DNA of 64,000 nucleotides, taken from Lotus japonicus. Lineage: Eukaryota; Streptophyta; Magnoliopsida; Fabales; Fabaceae. A program made the translations under genes and the position numbers. The stretch is taken from positions 30,865,780-30,929,779 of the forward strand of contig NC_080041.1 in NCBI RefSeq assembly GCF_012489685.1, written 5' to 3'. Every line of letters starts with the position of its first letter. Within the stretch, counting starts at the first letter, position 1. Below the pieces are notes generated by a model. That model was given only the letters and a program-made list of their open reading frames with translations. It was not told the origin of the DNA and ran no database searches. Shown in pieces: positions 11,063-21,642 of this stretch.

Positions 11063-14000
11063 AAAAAGGCAAATCCCTAGATTTCCTCTTAATTTTTCAA
11101 ATGTAAGTGCATCAAGGGGTTTTGTGAAAATATCAGCCAATTGCTTGTCAGTTGTAACATGTTCCAAGTTGACAATTTTATCCTCCACCAAGTCTCTAAT
11201 GAAATGATGTCTAATGTCAATATGCTTGGTCCTGCTATGCTGTATGGGATTCTTGGAAATATTTATTGCACTGAGATTGTCGCAGTACAATGTCATGACA
11301 TCCTGCTCAACATCATACTCTTTCAACATTTGCTTCATCCACATGAGTTGAGTACAACTACTTCCGGCTGCAATATATTCTGCTTCAGCTGTATACAATG
11401 AGACACAATTCTGCTTCTTGCTAAACCATGAAATCAGATTATTCCCTAGAAAGAAACATCCACCAGATGTGCTTTTTCTATCATCTGCACTGCCTGCCCA
11501 ATCGGCATCACAGAAACCAACTAACGAAGAATTTGTATCATGAGTATAGAGAATACCATATTCACTCGTGCCATTGATGTACTTGATAATTCTCTTGACT
11601 TGTAGCAGATGACTAGCCTTAGGAGCTGCTTGATATCTTGCACATACACCTACTGCAAAGGTGATATCTGGTCTGCTGGCAGTGAGATACAACAAGCTTC
11701 CAATCATGCTTCTATAGAGACTTTGATCAACATCTTCTCCTTGCTCATCTTTGGACATCTTGATGTGTGTAGCAGCAGGGGTTCTCTTGTGACCAGCCTT
11801 TTCAAGACCAAATTTCTTGACTAGGCCTTTAGCATACTTACTCTGAGATATGAACATGGAATCCTCCATTTGCTTGACTTGTAGTCCTAGAAAATAATTC
11901 AGTTCACCAACTAAGCTCATCTCAAATTCAGATTTCATTTGTTGAACGAAATGTGCCACCATTGAGTTAGACATTCCTCCAAAAACAATGTCATCCACAT
12001 AAATCTGTGCTATCATGAGCTTTCCTTTGTCATTCTTTACAAACAAAGTTTTATCAATTCCTCCCTTGCAGTAACCATTGCTTACGAGAAACTCAGTTAA
12101 TCTTTCATACCAAGCCCTAGGTGCTTGCTTCAAACCATACAAGGCCTTCCTCAACTTGTACACATGATCTGGATGATGTGGATCTGTAAATCCTTTAGGC
12201 TGTTCAACATAAACTTCTTCATTCAAATAGCCATTCAGAAAAGCACTCTTCACATCCATCTGATAAAGTCTGAACTTCAAGAGACAAGCAACACCTAACA
12301 AGAGTCTTATAGATTCCAGTCTAGCTACTGGAGCAAAGGTCTCATCAAAATCAACTCCTTCTATCTGAGTATATCCTTGAGCAACAAGCCTTGCTTTATT
12401 CCTTGTGACTGTTCCAGCTTCATCTGATTTGTTCTTGAAGATCCACTTGGTGCCAATGATGTTTACTTCTTCAGGTCTGGGCACTAACTCCCACACTTCA
12501 TTTCTTCTGAACTGCTCTAGCTCTTCTTGCATAGCATTTATCCAGTATTCATCAGTGAGAGCTTCATTAACATTCTTGGGTTCTATTTTAGAGATGAAAC
12601 AACTGTGAGCAATAATACTTCTGGATCTGGTAGTCACCCCTTCTTGAAGATTACCAATAATGTTTTCTTGAGGATGATTCTTCTGAACCCTGATTGATGG
12701 AGCTTTGTTTGATGTGATATCTTTGTCTTCCTTTTCATCAGCACTTGTTTCTGACTCATTGTCTAGGGCGGTTGCTGGAGCATTGGCTGGAACATCAGTA
12801 CCATCATCATCTTCATTCAGAACTGCTTCTTCCTTCTTGCTTGGTTCATCATCCACAGTCACATTCACAGATTCCATCATGGTCCTCGTGCGAGAGTTAA
12901 AAACTCTATAAGCTTTGCTGTTCATAGAATACCCCATGAAAATTCCTTCATCACTTCTAGGATCAAGCTTCCTCTTAGGATCACGATCTGCAAGAATATA
13001 ACATTTACTTCCAAAGATGTGAAAGTATTTTACAGATGGCTTTCTACCTTTCCATAGCTCATATTGTGTAGAGGATGTCCCTGCCCTGATGGTGACTCTA
13101 TTATGTATGTAACAAGCAGTACTCATAGCTTCAGCCCAGAACTGGTGTGGAATCTTCTTAGCATGTAACATTACTCTGGCTGATTCCTGGAGAGTTCTAT
13201 TTTTCCGTTCAACAATTCCATTCTGCTGTGGAGTGATGGGGGCAGAAAATTCATGGCTAATACCTTCTGTTCCACAGAACTCCAAGAATTTTGAATTCTC
13301 AAACTCCCTTCCATGATCACTTCTGATTCTTACAATCACACAGTCCTTCTCATTCTGAAGTCTCAAACATAGGTTCTTGAATATTTCAAATGTCTCTGAT
13401 TTTTCTCTCATAAATTCAACCCATGTATACCTTGAAAAGTCATCTACACAGACAAACACATACCTCTTTCCTCCCAAGCTTTCAACTTGCATGGGACCCA
13501 TGAGATCCATGTGAAGCAATTCCAGAACCTTCGTTGTGGTCTGATGCTGGATCATCTTGTGAGACACCTTGGTTTGCTTACCAATCTGACATTCTCCACA
13601 TAGCTTCCCTTCTCCCAAGCTCAGATTGGGCAATCCCCTTATTGCTTCATCAGCTATAACTTTTTGCATGCTCCTGTAGTTGAGATGCCCTAGTCTTTGA
13701 TGCCATACATTCACCTCACCTTCTTTAGTTAACATACATCTGGAAACATGAGCTTTTTCTTCTGATGTCCACATGTAACAGTTGTCTTTTGATCTGACTC
13801 CTCTCATCACAACTTTTTCATCATCAGTGGTCACAACACATTCTATCTTATTGAACTTCACATCATACCCTTGATCGCACAGTTGACTTATGCTGATTAG
13901 GTTGGCAGTTAAGCCATTTACAAGCAACACATTGTTCAAGTTAGGAGATTCTGTGCTAACAAGCTTTCCTACCCCCTTGATCTTTCCTTTAGCTCCATCT

Positions 14001-15901
14001 CCAAAAGTAACATAGTTAGTGGAGTGACTTCTGATATCTTGCAAGAAGCTCTTGTTTCCTGTCATGTGCTTTGAGCAGCCACTATCAAAATACCAATCTT
14101 CTTCTGATGATGCTCTGAAGGACGTGTAGGCTACCTGACATCTGACTTCACCCTTGGGCTTCCATTCCTTCTTCATCTTAACAGGCCTTTTATCGTGCAT
14201 CTGAGGATAGCCATATAACCTGTAACAGTAAGGCTTTATGTGACCATTCTTACCACAGTAGTGACACTTCCAAAGTACAATTTTCTCAAGCTTGAGCTGG
14301 GATTTCCCATGTTGAGGTACATGTCGAGGCAATGGATCTGACAACTGATAATTTCTGGGCTTCTTGAATTCAGTTTGTTTTGCAGCAGACACAAACTTCT
14401 TTGATCCTTTTTGACCTTCTTTGTTCGTTGTTCTGTAGTCAAAACCAATTCCCTTCAGACTCCCTCCTTGCTTGCTAGTTTCTTTCAGAATCTCATCAAG
14501 CATGTCAGAACCACTGTTTAGCATTCTAACAGATTTATGAGTGGCTTCAAGTTTTCTTGTCAGAATTGTTACTTCCTCTTGAAGTCCTGCATTAATCAAT
14601 ATTAGGTTAGCTTTTTCCATAACATCAGCATTATTAAACTTACTTTGCCATTCCTCCAGATCCTCCTTCAGTTTTGTGCTGAGCTCTTTCAACCTTTCAT
14701 TCTGAGACACAAGTTGCTCTATCTCACTTTGCTTTTCTCTCACGAGTTTACATGCTTCTTCCCACTTGTTGTGTAGCAGCTTGTAAGTTTCAGCCAATTC
14801 CTCATCAGAGATGTCTTCATCACTTGTCTCAGACTCACAGATAGTTCCAGAGAAAGCATTGACTTTGTTTGCAGATATCTCCTCCTCATCTTCAGTGTCT
14901 TCATCTGACCAAGTTACCATCATACCTTTCTTTTGCTTCTTCAGATAAGTGGCACATTCAGACCTGATGTGACCATATCCTTCACATTCATGACATTGAA
15001 CTCCTTTGTTCTGAACAGGTCTTTCTTCTTCCTTGGTCTTCCTCTGAGAGTTTGAAAACCTGGGTTTGTTATCGAACTTCATGTCCTGGGCATTAGGTCT
15101 GGTTCTTTTGTCAATCTTCCTCAAAGCCCTGTTGAATTTTTTTGCTAGCATGGCCAGAGCCTCAGAAAAATTTTCACCCTCACAGTCTTCATCATCACCT
15201 TCATCAGTGTTAGACACAAAAGCAATACTCTTATTCTTCTTCTCAGATTTTCCACTCAGTTTCAACTCAAATGTCTGCAAGGAGCCAATAAGTTCATCAA
15301 CCTTCATGTTCTCAATGTCTTGAGCCTCCTCAATTGCAGTGACTTTCATAGCAAACTTCTGAGGAAGAGATCTCAGAATTTTCCTTACAAGCTTCTCATC
15401 TGACATAGGTTCTCCCAAAGCAAATGAAGCATTAGACAAGTCACGGACACGCATGTGGAATTCTGAAATAGTCTCTTCTTCAGTCATCATCAGATTTTCA
15501 AATTGAGTAGTAAGCATCTGAAGTCTTGACATCCTTACTCGAGTAGTTCCTTCATGTGCAGTTTTCAGAATTTCCCAAGCATCCTTTGCCACAGTACATG
15601 TATTGATCAGCCTAAACATATTCTTGTCAACTCCATTAAAAATAGCATTTAGAGCCTTTGAATTTCCAAGTGCAGCTTCATCTTCAACACTGGTCCATTC
15701 TTCTTCAGGTTTTTCCACAACAGTAGTAGAGGTGCCTTCAACCTCAGCCTTAGTGGGGTGCTTCCAACCCTTGACAATAGCTTTCCAAGTCTTGTTGTCA
15801 ATCGATTTGAGAAAGGCTGTCATGCGAACCTTCCAGTAGTCATAGTTAGTACCATCCAGAATGGGTGGCCTGTTGACTGATCCTCCCTCCTTGTTATCCA
15901 T
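11054..15901 (-). CDS. Sirevirus gag-pol polyprotein
   Basis: A 1615-codon uninterrupted polyprotein starting [17 protein letters not shown]. Approximate domain order: gag (1-300); CCHC knuckle [14 protein letters not shown] near 302; coiled, acid-rich linker; second knuckle [14 protein letters not shown] near 546; aspartic protease [10 protein letters not shown] near 602; integrase zinc finger ([16 protein letters not shown]) near 733; DDE core with [17 protein letters not shown] and ERKNRTLQE (about 800-900); RT with [10 protein letters not shown] near 1260 and YVDD near 1300; RNase H with CDADWAGS and AEAEYIAA (about 1465-1510). Protease, integrase and RT motifs all look complete. It would package and reverse-transcribe element RNA and integrate the cDNA. 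The order PR-INT-RT-RH is that of Ty1/copia. Confidence 0.97.
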   Translation of the reverse strand: MDNKEGGSVNRPPILDGTNYDYWKVRMTAFLKSIDNKTWKAIVKGWKHPTKAEVEGTSTTVVEKPEEEWTSVEDEAALGNSKALNAIFNGVDKNMFRLINTCTVAKDAWEILKTAHEGTTRVRMSRLQMLTTQFENLMMTEEETISEFHMRVRDLSNASFALGEPMSDEKLVRKILRSLPQKFAMKVTAIEEAQDIENMKVDELIGSLQTFELKLSGKSEKKNKSIAFVSNTDEGDDEDCEGENFSEALAMLAKKFNRALRKIDKRTRPNAQDMKFDNKPRFSNSQRKTKEEERPVQNKGVQCHECEGYGHIRSECATYLKKQKKGMMVTWSDEDTEDEEEISANKVNAFSGTICESETSDEDISDEELAETYKLLHNKWEEACKLVREKQSEIEQLVSQNERLKELSTKLKEDLEEWQSKFNNADVMEKANLILINAGLQEEVTILTRKLEATHKSVRMLNSGSDMLDEILKETSKQGGSLKGIGFDYRTTNKEGQKGSKKFVSAAKQTEFKKPRNYQLSDPLPRHVPQHGKSQLKLEKIVLWKCHYCGKNGHIKPYCYRLYGYPQMHDKRPVKMKKEWKPKGEVRCQVAYTSFRASSEEDWYFDSGCSKHMTGNKSFLQDIRSHSTNYVTFGDGAKGKIKGVGKLVSTESPNLNNVLLVNGLTANLISISQLCDQGYDVKFNKIECVVTTDDEKVVMRGVRSKDNCYMWTSEEKAHVSRCMLTKEGEVNVWHQRLGHLNYRSMQKVIADEAIRGLPNLSLGEGKLCGECQIGKQTKVSHKMIQHQTTTKVLELLHMDLMGPMQVESLGGKRYVFVCVDDFSRYTWVEFMREKSETFEIFKNLCLRLQNEKDCVIVRIRSDHGREFENSKFLEFCGTEGISHEFSAPITPQQNGIVERKNRTLQESARVMLHAKKIPHQFWAEAMSTACYIHNRVTIRAGTSSTQYELWKGRKPSVKYFHIFGSKCYILADRDPKRKLDPRSDEGIFMGYSMNSKAYRVFNSRTRTMMESVNVTVDDEPSKKEEAVLNEDDDGTDVPANAPATALDNESETSADEKEDKDITSNKAPSIRVQKNHPQENIIGNLQEGVTTRSRSIIAHSCFISKIEPKNVNEALTDEYWINAMQEELEQFRRNEVWELVPRPEEVNIIGTKWIFKNKSDEAGTVTRNKARLVAQGYTQIEGVDFDETFAPVARLESIRLLLGVACLLKFRLYQMDVKSAFLNGYLNEEVYVEQPKGFTDPHHPDHVYKLRKALYGLKQAPRAWYERLTEFLVSNGYCKGGIDKTLFVKNDKGKLMIAQIYVDDIVFGGMSNSMVAHFVQQMKSEFEMSLVGELNYFLGLQVKQMEDSMFISQSKYAKGLVKKFGLEKAGHKRTPAATHIKMSKDEQGEDVDQSLYRSMIGSLLYLTASRPDITFAVGVCARYQAAPKASHLLQVKRIIKYINGTSEYGILYTHDTNSSLVGFCDADWAGSADDRKSTSGGCFFLGNNLISWFSKKQNCVSLYTAEAEYIAAGSSCTQLMWMKQMLKEYDVEQDVMTLYCDNLSAINISKNPIQHSRTKHIDIRHHFIRDLVEDKIVNLEHVTTDKQLADIFTKPLDALTFEKLRGNLGICLFDA

Positions 15902-15952
15902 GAGAACTTGAATAAAACTCCCTGGAGCTCACCCAACCAGAACAAGGTGCCA

Positions 15953-15964
15953 GCTCTGATACCA
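15953..15964 (-). other. Sirevirus primer-binding site (initiator Met tRNA type)
   Basis: The minus strand reads TGGTATCAGAGC, two bases after the 5' LTR. This is the standard plant copia PBS, complementary to the 3' end of initiator Met tRNA. Confidence 0.92.
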
Positions 15965-15966
15965 AT

Positions 15967-16842
15967 TGTAATTCAGGTTCCCTCTGATACGATTGTCCTG
16001 CACGATGCTAAGACAAGAGGTTCGACAATCGCTTAACAATAAAACAGAACTTAACAACAAAACAATAACACTCAGAAGTTGTTCACCCAGTTCAGTGAAA
16101 ACTTTCACCTACGTCTGGAGGGTTTGCACCCAAAGAAAGGAAATCCACTATCTCAAGATTCAGGAATTACAGACACTCATGAACGACTCAGTTCATAGTT
16201 CACTTCCTAATCTACCCAGTGTATTTCTACTTAGAATCCCAACCTAAGTATGAGAGCCCCTCTCACTTTCTCTCAATCACTGCCACAGTGATTGGTGAAC
16301 ACAATGAACAAGTAAAGTTTGAACGCAATCAAACAACACAGAACCTCTCTTTGCTTTATAGAATCAGTGAGCAAAGACAGATTCACAACTAACACAGGAC
16401 GAAGCACAATAACAAATCCTAAAACTCTTAATCTCTCTTTCAGCTTCGGTGATCTTCACGTTTTAGGTCTTCATCCTTTTATAGACTTCAGCAGCGGTAG
16501 CATGGGCTTTAGGGTTAGCACGGGCTGAAGAAACAGATTCCAATAACAGCAATTTGAAAACGCAATCTTGATAGATTCGGTTTCTTATTGCACAAGTAAA
16601 GATAGAAATCAATCTTTTAACAAAGATTGTTTCAACAAATAACAACCCAACAACTAAAACCCTTTTGGAATAGTTACTTGCTCCTCAAGTAACTCAAAAA
16701 CATATCTTCAGCAAATCTTCAGAAGGCCCATAACAGAAACACAAGCTGAGGACTGATGTCCTAGCTTCACGAGGTCAGATGCCACGGCATCTGCTTCGAC
16801 AATCAGTTGTTTTGACAAAATGCAAGGCAACATGTTCCAACA
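15967..16842 (-). repeat. Sirevirus 5' LTR
   Basis: An 876-bp direct repeat matching 7289-8164. It lies next to the PBS (15953-15964) and the CTTAT copy at 16843-16847. On the minus strand this LTR would carry the promoter for the element. Confidence 0.95.
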
Positions 16843-17507
16843 CTTATGACCATCTTCGTGTTGAAATAAAGCAGATGATCCTTTGGATCGGTCTTTCCAC
16901 TATACGTCTCGAGAACAAGGTTCTTCAAGTTGTCCAGGATGGCCACTTCCCTCACCGCCGCTGAGAACGGCTCGAACTCCGCGACGGCCTCTGCTTCCCG
17001 CTCTCCTTCGTCTTGCTGCTTGAGGCGATCATACTCTAACTGTTCCTGCAAGTAATCGTTCCGCTGTCGTATGTCATCAACATTGCGGATCAGGCGTCTC
17101 CAATCTTGGTCAGTGATCGGAGCCTGAGGTAGAGGCGTTCCGTCTCCTGAGACCTCCGGAGTATGCGTCGGAGATCCCTGTCGCTCAGGTGAGGACGGTG
17201 GAGAAGGTAGCGGAGGCGTCGGAGAAGGAGGAGGAGGCGGCGGCGGAGGCGGAGGAGTTGGTTGCTCAGGTTGCTCGCAACGAACCTCTACCCGGCGCGG
17301 CCTTCCTCTTACACTACGCGGTGGTGAACCGCGTCTCTGCTCCAGCTCTCCATCGCGTCGTCGACGACGTGTCTCAATCAAATTCCAATCACAAACCGAG
17401 AATTCAGCCGGAAATACGAAAATCAAAGAAAATTCCACAAAAAATCAAACTTCTCTCAACGAAATCACAATCCACGTAGTCCGGGAATCAAAATCTACTG
17501 ATCCCCA

Positions 17508-17519
17508 CAGACGGCGCCA
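17508..17519 (-). other. Primer-binding site of the gypsy element
   Basis: The minus strand reads TGGCGCCGTCTG, two bases inside the LTR edge at 17522. The TGGCGCCG core is typical of plant Tat/Ogre-type elements, where it is usually matched to an Arg tRNA. The tRNA assignment is from general knowledge. Confidence 0.7.
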
Positions 17520-17521
17520 AA

Positions 17522-17843
17522 TGTTCTATCCAAGAACATAGAGATGAGGTATGGTACCTAGAGTGAAGGGATTGCAATGTGAGAATTTAGAGAGAAAGAG
17601 CGTGTAACCGCTTAGAGAGAGAATGTAACTGAATTCCAAGTTTTTTATTTCTCAAATGAGCCAAGAGTCCTTTACAATTGGTAACCGCCCCCAACTTATA
17701 GACCTTGGGTTGGGCCTAGTGTTCCTAACCGTCCATAGTGTGCTAGTTGGGCCTCCTGGGCGAAGGACCAACTCCCTGGCTTGCACGACGCCCTGCGGCC
17801 AGCGTCCCTGGGCGAGGGCCCCCTAGGTCTCGCCCAGTCCAAA
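17522..17843 (-). repeat. LTR of the gypsy element (5' LTR for its orientation)
   Basis: This is GC-rich sequence bounded by the PBS on one side. On the plus strand it begins tgttctatcc and probably ends gcccagtcca at 17843. Read on the minus strand this gives TG...CA ends. An alternative outer edge is 17867. The partner LTR is not in the window, so length (about 322 bp) and TSD cannot be confirmed. Confidence 0.6.
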
Positions 17844-18166
17844 GCTGAGTGCTTTTTCAATTGCAGGTGATGATTACCATATCATGGTTTGGAACTACAT
17901 ATGCACATGTGAAGTCTAGATTCTATTTTCTAAAATATTGTCTATAATGTTAAAATCGATTTTTTCTCCCCCTTCAATATTCACTCATAACGATTGATTT
18001 TAGAAAGAAAAGTTTCATGTGATATATCATGTCCGTTGAATGTCTCTTGAAATAGGAAAGGTTGAAAACATTTTTTTAACCTCTGGAAATAGTATTGGCA
18101 AAAAGGTGTTGGAGGAATTCTATTTTTCTGAGGAGCCTACCTTTGAAAAGATTTCGGCTGGCAGAG

Positions 18167-20785
18167 AGGCATGTCCATAAGGGCCCGGCCCGATCCGGAA
18201 CCGACAAAACCGAGTGGTTTTTTGGTCTACGGGTCGGTCCGGTCCGGGTCACGGGTTGATCGGGCAAAAAAACCGGTTAAGGATGGTTTGTTTCGGTCGG
18301 TGTCGGATTGGGCCTGCGACCGACCGACCGATCCGACCGAACCAGATCTGTGTTAAAAAATATTAGGTCGAGCTCAGCCCAACACATGCAATGCACAACC
18401 AAAAACACATGGGTTGATAAAAAAACGTGTGTCTGGCCAAAAAACACGTGGGCCACACCGTTGATGTTGTGTTTCTTCTCACTAGTTCCACACCGTTAGA
18501 TCTAGCTTTATCAATGGCTCACGTTGCTCTTAGGATGGATCGCCAACATGTCTCACTAATGAGAGAAGAGACTCCTTCATTTTGCAATCAAAATGCTTCT
18601 CTTTCATCTGAAGCGTTCTCTCCTCCTTCCTCTCATCTGGAACCCTAGCCCCTTTCTCACCATTCTCTCCTCATTTCCATCGCCGCACCCCCACCATCCT
18701 CGCATCCTTCCGCCGTCGTCGATGCCTCCTATTCTCTTGTCTCAGATTGAAGGAAACTGTTGTTGCATGTTTCGATCTGTTGTTCCTCACCTCAGATCTT
18801 GTTCTTTGCCTCATATCTCGTTGATAACAACACTTCTCACACAATCAACGTCATAACCACCATCCTCCATGGATTCTGCTGGAGATTTTAAATTTTTGTT
18901 AGATTTTTCCAGAACTGGTTTTTTATTTTTGTTGAAATTGTTCCAGATCTGATTGTATTTGGTTGTTATTATGTATTTGAATCAATGCTTTATAATGAAA
19001 AAATTATTTATGTTAAGATTCATCTTGGTTTCTGCTTTCTTTCTTTCTCAACCTCTTTTTTTTTCCTTCTACTGAACAAACCGACAGATCCGAACCGATG
19101 AATCTGTGATCCGCCGAACCCGAACCCGAGCTATCCGAAGGGTGTGTTTGGACGGTGACGGTTCCGGCGATTTCGTCGTTTTCACCCGACCAAAACCGAA
19201 GTTCTGGCCCGAATCCGATCGTACCCGACCTATGGACACCTGATAAGTGCCAATTTTACGTAGTTTTCCATTGTTATTAAGGCACTTATCTATGTGATTT
19301 ATGGAATTATCTTGCAAATTGACCCCATTTTGATTAGAATTTATAGAAATGAGAGTTTTGATTTAGAAGATGTTTTATATATGATTCCAATCTCAATTGT
19401 TGGTGTAGGAAGGTGATTAGGAAGAAATACAAGAGTTGATAGAGAAGTGGATAGTTTTGAAGGCTTCTGTCAAAAAGGCGCTCAGCACCCTTGAAGAGCG
19501 CTCAGCACCATTGCCACAGAAGAGGAAAATGGAAGTTCTGTCAAAAGGGCGCCCAGCATACTTTAAAGGCGCTCAGCACCTTTTCAATAAATAGGGTAAT
19601 CTGTGCAAAATGCGCTCAGCACATGAAAAGTGCGCTCAGCATGATTAGGGCGGTGGCAAAACCCATCAGTGAAGGAATCAGGGTGCTGAGCGCCCAGAAA
19701 ACATGCTCAGCACCCTGTACACGGATTTTATATAAAAAGACCAAAATCCCATAAAAAAAAAAAGAACTTCTTGGACCAGAACTGAAACCCACAACTTAGG
19801 GAAAGATAGAACTCGAAGGAGAGCATCAAGGGAGGTATAGGAGGCTTGGGAGAAGGCTTTGGAGCCGATTTCATCGCCGGGGAACCGTCACGTATTCGGT
19901 TTTTCATCGTTCTTCTTCTCTTTTATGATTGTAAAGCTATCCATGGAAATGGATAGCTAATTTCTCATTTGTTGGGATTAGAACTAGTTGTTTTGATGCT
20001 CATGTAATCTATTTGAATTCCTTTCATGCAAATTTCATGTTTCTATGCTAAAGAATCAATGGTTTTCTCTTTTGCTTCATGCTACATCTTAGGTTTGATC
20101 CCCTTGGGTATTTTGATTGATTCAAACTTGTGTAGGGAACTCACACGTTCTTGAGTCTGAACTAGAGTTAATCATATGTTTCTTTTCCATGATTCAATGA
20201 TTTTTACCTTGTGCTTCATGCTTGTTTTGGATTGATCTCCTAGAATATGAATTTAGATTTAATAGGATGGTGGGAACTAACTATTTAAATCTGAATTAGG
20301 TAAAAGCATCTAATGATTCTAAGGTCTAGGGATAGGGTTAGATCATTAGTCTATTCAAACATCTATGCTTAATGCTACTCACTATTGTTAATCGATCAAG
20401 GGATTGAAGGTTAATATAGGGAGTTGATAATCTTCTACACCGGGGGACTGGGTAGTAAGATAAGAAATAGTGGGAGGAATCAATTGCATAGAACGATATT
20501 TGTATGTGAATCAATAGAATACATAGAGGTCAAACAACGAAACTCTAATCCCAGCAAAACTATCTACCTTGGTGAATTCAACTACTTTACCTGCTTTCTT
20601 TATATTTTCATGTTCTTAAACAAACCCCTAATATCTTTGTTAACCATCATTTGAGTCTGTTAGCTATTGAACGGCATAAGTATTACACCTCCTTGTGGAT
20701 ACGACAAAACCCTTTACTATACTACAATTGAGTCTTGAGAGATTCAAACGTAGAGTGGTAAAAAAATCTTTCATCAACACCCCTA
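18167..20785. mobile_element. Non-autonomous hAT-type element, interrupted by a solo LTR
   Basis: The ends are imperfect inverted repeats: left aggcatgtccataa, right (with the LTR removed) tatggacaccccta. Subterminal regions are full of CCGACCG/GGTCGG-type repeats on both sides. The right flank is GGCAGAGC (20786-20793). The left flank is GGCAGAG (18160-18166), apparently missing two bases at the junction, giving a near-perfect 8-bp TSD. Without the solo LTR the element is about 1.08 kb. It has the same ends and layout as the element at 62536-63479. No transposase is encoded. Confidence 0.75.
19241..20776. mobile_element. Solo LTR, 1536 bp, probably Ty3/gypsy
   Basis: It begins tgataagtgccaatttta, ends aatctttcatca, and is flanked by the 5-bp duplication ACACC (19236-19240 and 20777-20781). 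It sits inside the terminal repeat of the hAT element, splitting ggACACC from CCTA. No internal coding region, PBS or polypurine tract lies within, so it is a recombined solo LTR. It contains several copies of a gcgctcagcacc motif at 19478-19722. The start resembles LTRs of plant Athila/Tat-type elements; the lineage is inference. Confidence 0.8.
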
Positions 20786-20815
20786 GGCAGAGCAAATTTT
20801 CAGGCCGTTATGTAA

Positions 20816-21339
20816 GAACAATAAAAAATGTATACTCTGCCTCATGTTAAAGGAAATTATCATATTTGAATTACACGTTTATTGTATAATGTAATATTGT
20901 ACATACAAGTCCATTCAAATTTAGTGAACATATGCTACTTTAGCTTTTTTTTTCTTGATTCATGTAATGGAATTTTGTTTGTTTTTGTTTTCGTCAAACC
21001 CATCTCTTCATCTTCTTATTCCCTCAATAACTTCAATATTTTGTTATGTTTGTCATTAAATTTATTTCCTTTCTCACTTTTTAATTACCTTTCCTGCCTT
21101 TACCTATTTTTTTCATTTCTCTCCTATTAATTCCCTTTTTTGGGTCAATTTTAAAAATTCGTATCAATTATGAATGATTAAAAGATACTAAAGTGATCAA
21201 TTAATTGTACTTTAAAAAACTTGACTAATTATGAATTTTTGTGGATTAAGTGCAAAAAATAGGATATTGTCCGTTTTTACTTTTTATAAAAAAAAAAGGA
21301 AATGATGACCAAATCAATTAATCAGTTTTAGTATCTTTT
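20816..21339. other. AT-rich stretch after the candidate host stop codon
   Basis: The first part may be a 3' UTR of the split host gene because AATAAA-like signals follow the stop. The remainder is T-rich, low-complexity sequence with no recognisable ORF or repeat. Confidence 0.35.
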
Positions 21340-21640
21340 AAAAATTAGAATCAAGACATTATTACTATTTAATTCATTTTAATTGTATTCAATTTATTTC
21401 CTTATTTATAGCAAAATAAATGACGACATTGGTTAGTGATTCAAATTTTAAATTTTTTATTTTATCAAAGCATTTATTAAATGTTAATTGCTTTTTATTC
21501 TGAATTTATATATGAAAAAGTTAATTGTTTTTAATTCTTAACTAATTTATATCAAAATAGAACATGAAATTATTGCTATTTAATCTCATTTAATTGAATT
21601 CAATTCATTGTCTTATATATAGCAAATTAATAATGTATTT
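21340..21640. repeat. AT-rich tandem repeat, first block
   Basis: This shares with 24381-25030 the motifs ttggttagtgattcaaat, aaagcatttattaaat and tatttaattcattttaattg, spaced about 190-215 bp apart in the longer block. It is separated from that block by a LINE insertion. Confidence 0.7.
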
Positions 21641-21642
21641 TG

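Larger units (their letters stand above)
7289..16842 (-). mobile_element. Full-length Sirevirus (SIRE1-like Ty1/copia) element
   Basis: The element is 9554 bp with 876-bp LTRs at each end, flanked by a perfect 5-bp target duplication CTTAT (7284-7288 and 16843-16847). In minus-strand order it has: 5' LTR, Met-tRNA-type PBS, an uninterrupted gag-pol (15901-11054), an in-frame env-like ORF, a repeat-bearing 3' UTR with several polypurine tracts, and the 3' LTR. Two LTRs identical by eye and open reading frames throughout argue for a very recent insertion and potential autonomy. Lineage is inferred from the env-like ORF, the readthrough stop and the multiple polypurine tracts, all hallmarks of Sireviruses. 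Confidence 0.95.
5293..17438 (-). pseudogene. Gypsy gag-protease frame, split by the Sirevirus
   Basis: The N-terminal gag (16843-17438) has an Arg-rich start, a Pro-rich tract, then LKNLVLETYSGKTDPKDHL. With the Sirevirus and one CTTAT copy removed, the frame runs on without a shift into 7283 and below (KMVISSASDAVKCRMFPSTF, GSITNFRNFLSKFLVQL, later YVRRFSAVSVKIEESEL). Next come a knuckle-like CEYHRSAGHDTRDC (about 6510-6560), a protease segment (WD-stop-GSSANIIYGDVF, then FDQLGLKDKDL) and a pre-RT segment ending RRLEKLVEDNFDLFN. In-frame TAG stops occur near 7125, at 6893-6895, near 6730 and at the protease active site (6021-6023). Frameshifts are near 6320 and 5730. RT is absent. The product would be a retroelement nucleocapsid and protease, but it cannot be made intact. 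Confidence 0.8.
2178..17843 (-). mobile_element. Ty3/gypsy (Tat-like) element, internally deleted and nested-disrupted
   Basis: Read on the minus strand, the element starts with an LTR (17522-17843) and a PBS (17508-17519). A gag-protease frame follows (17438 down to about 5293), then a non-coding stretch and an ORF in the opposite orientation (2178-4128). Gag, the knuckle-like CEYHRSAGHDTRDC and the protease are present, but RT, RNase H and integrase are absent: the pol frame ends where RT should begin. The second LTR is not seen, and the left edge abuts the MULE. A 9554-bp Sirevirus (7289-16842) sits inside gag. The Tat-lineage label rests on the PBS, the gag style and the antisense ORF, and is inference. 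Confidence 0.75.
17868..20815 (+). pseudogene. Candidate last exons of an unrecognised host gene, split by a hAT element
   Basis: A pyrimidine-rich tract ending tttcaattgcag precedes an open stretch from 17868 (one frame reads MITISWFGTTYAHV), followed by possible intron sequence. A second exon-like stretch begins near 18093 after a candidate AG and reads GKKVLEEFYFSEEPTFEKIS up to 18166. Removing the hAT element (18167-20785) and one target copy lets this frame run on as AGRANFQAVM and stop at 20813-20815. An AATAAA follows soon after (about 20819). Frame continuity exactly across the insertion site supports a coding target. The gene family was not recognised, and splice sites are guesses. 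Confidence 0.45.

Noticed and set aside
18171..18499. Overlapping Arg/Pro/Asp-rich frames
   Set aside because: Translations of the CCGACCG subterminal repeats of the hAT element.
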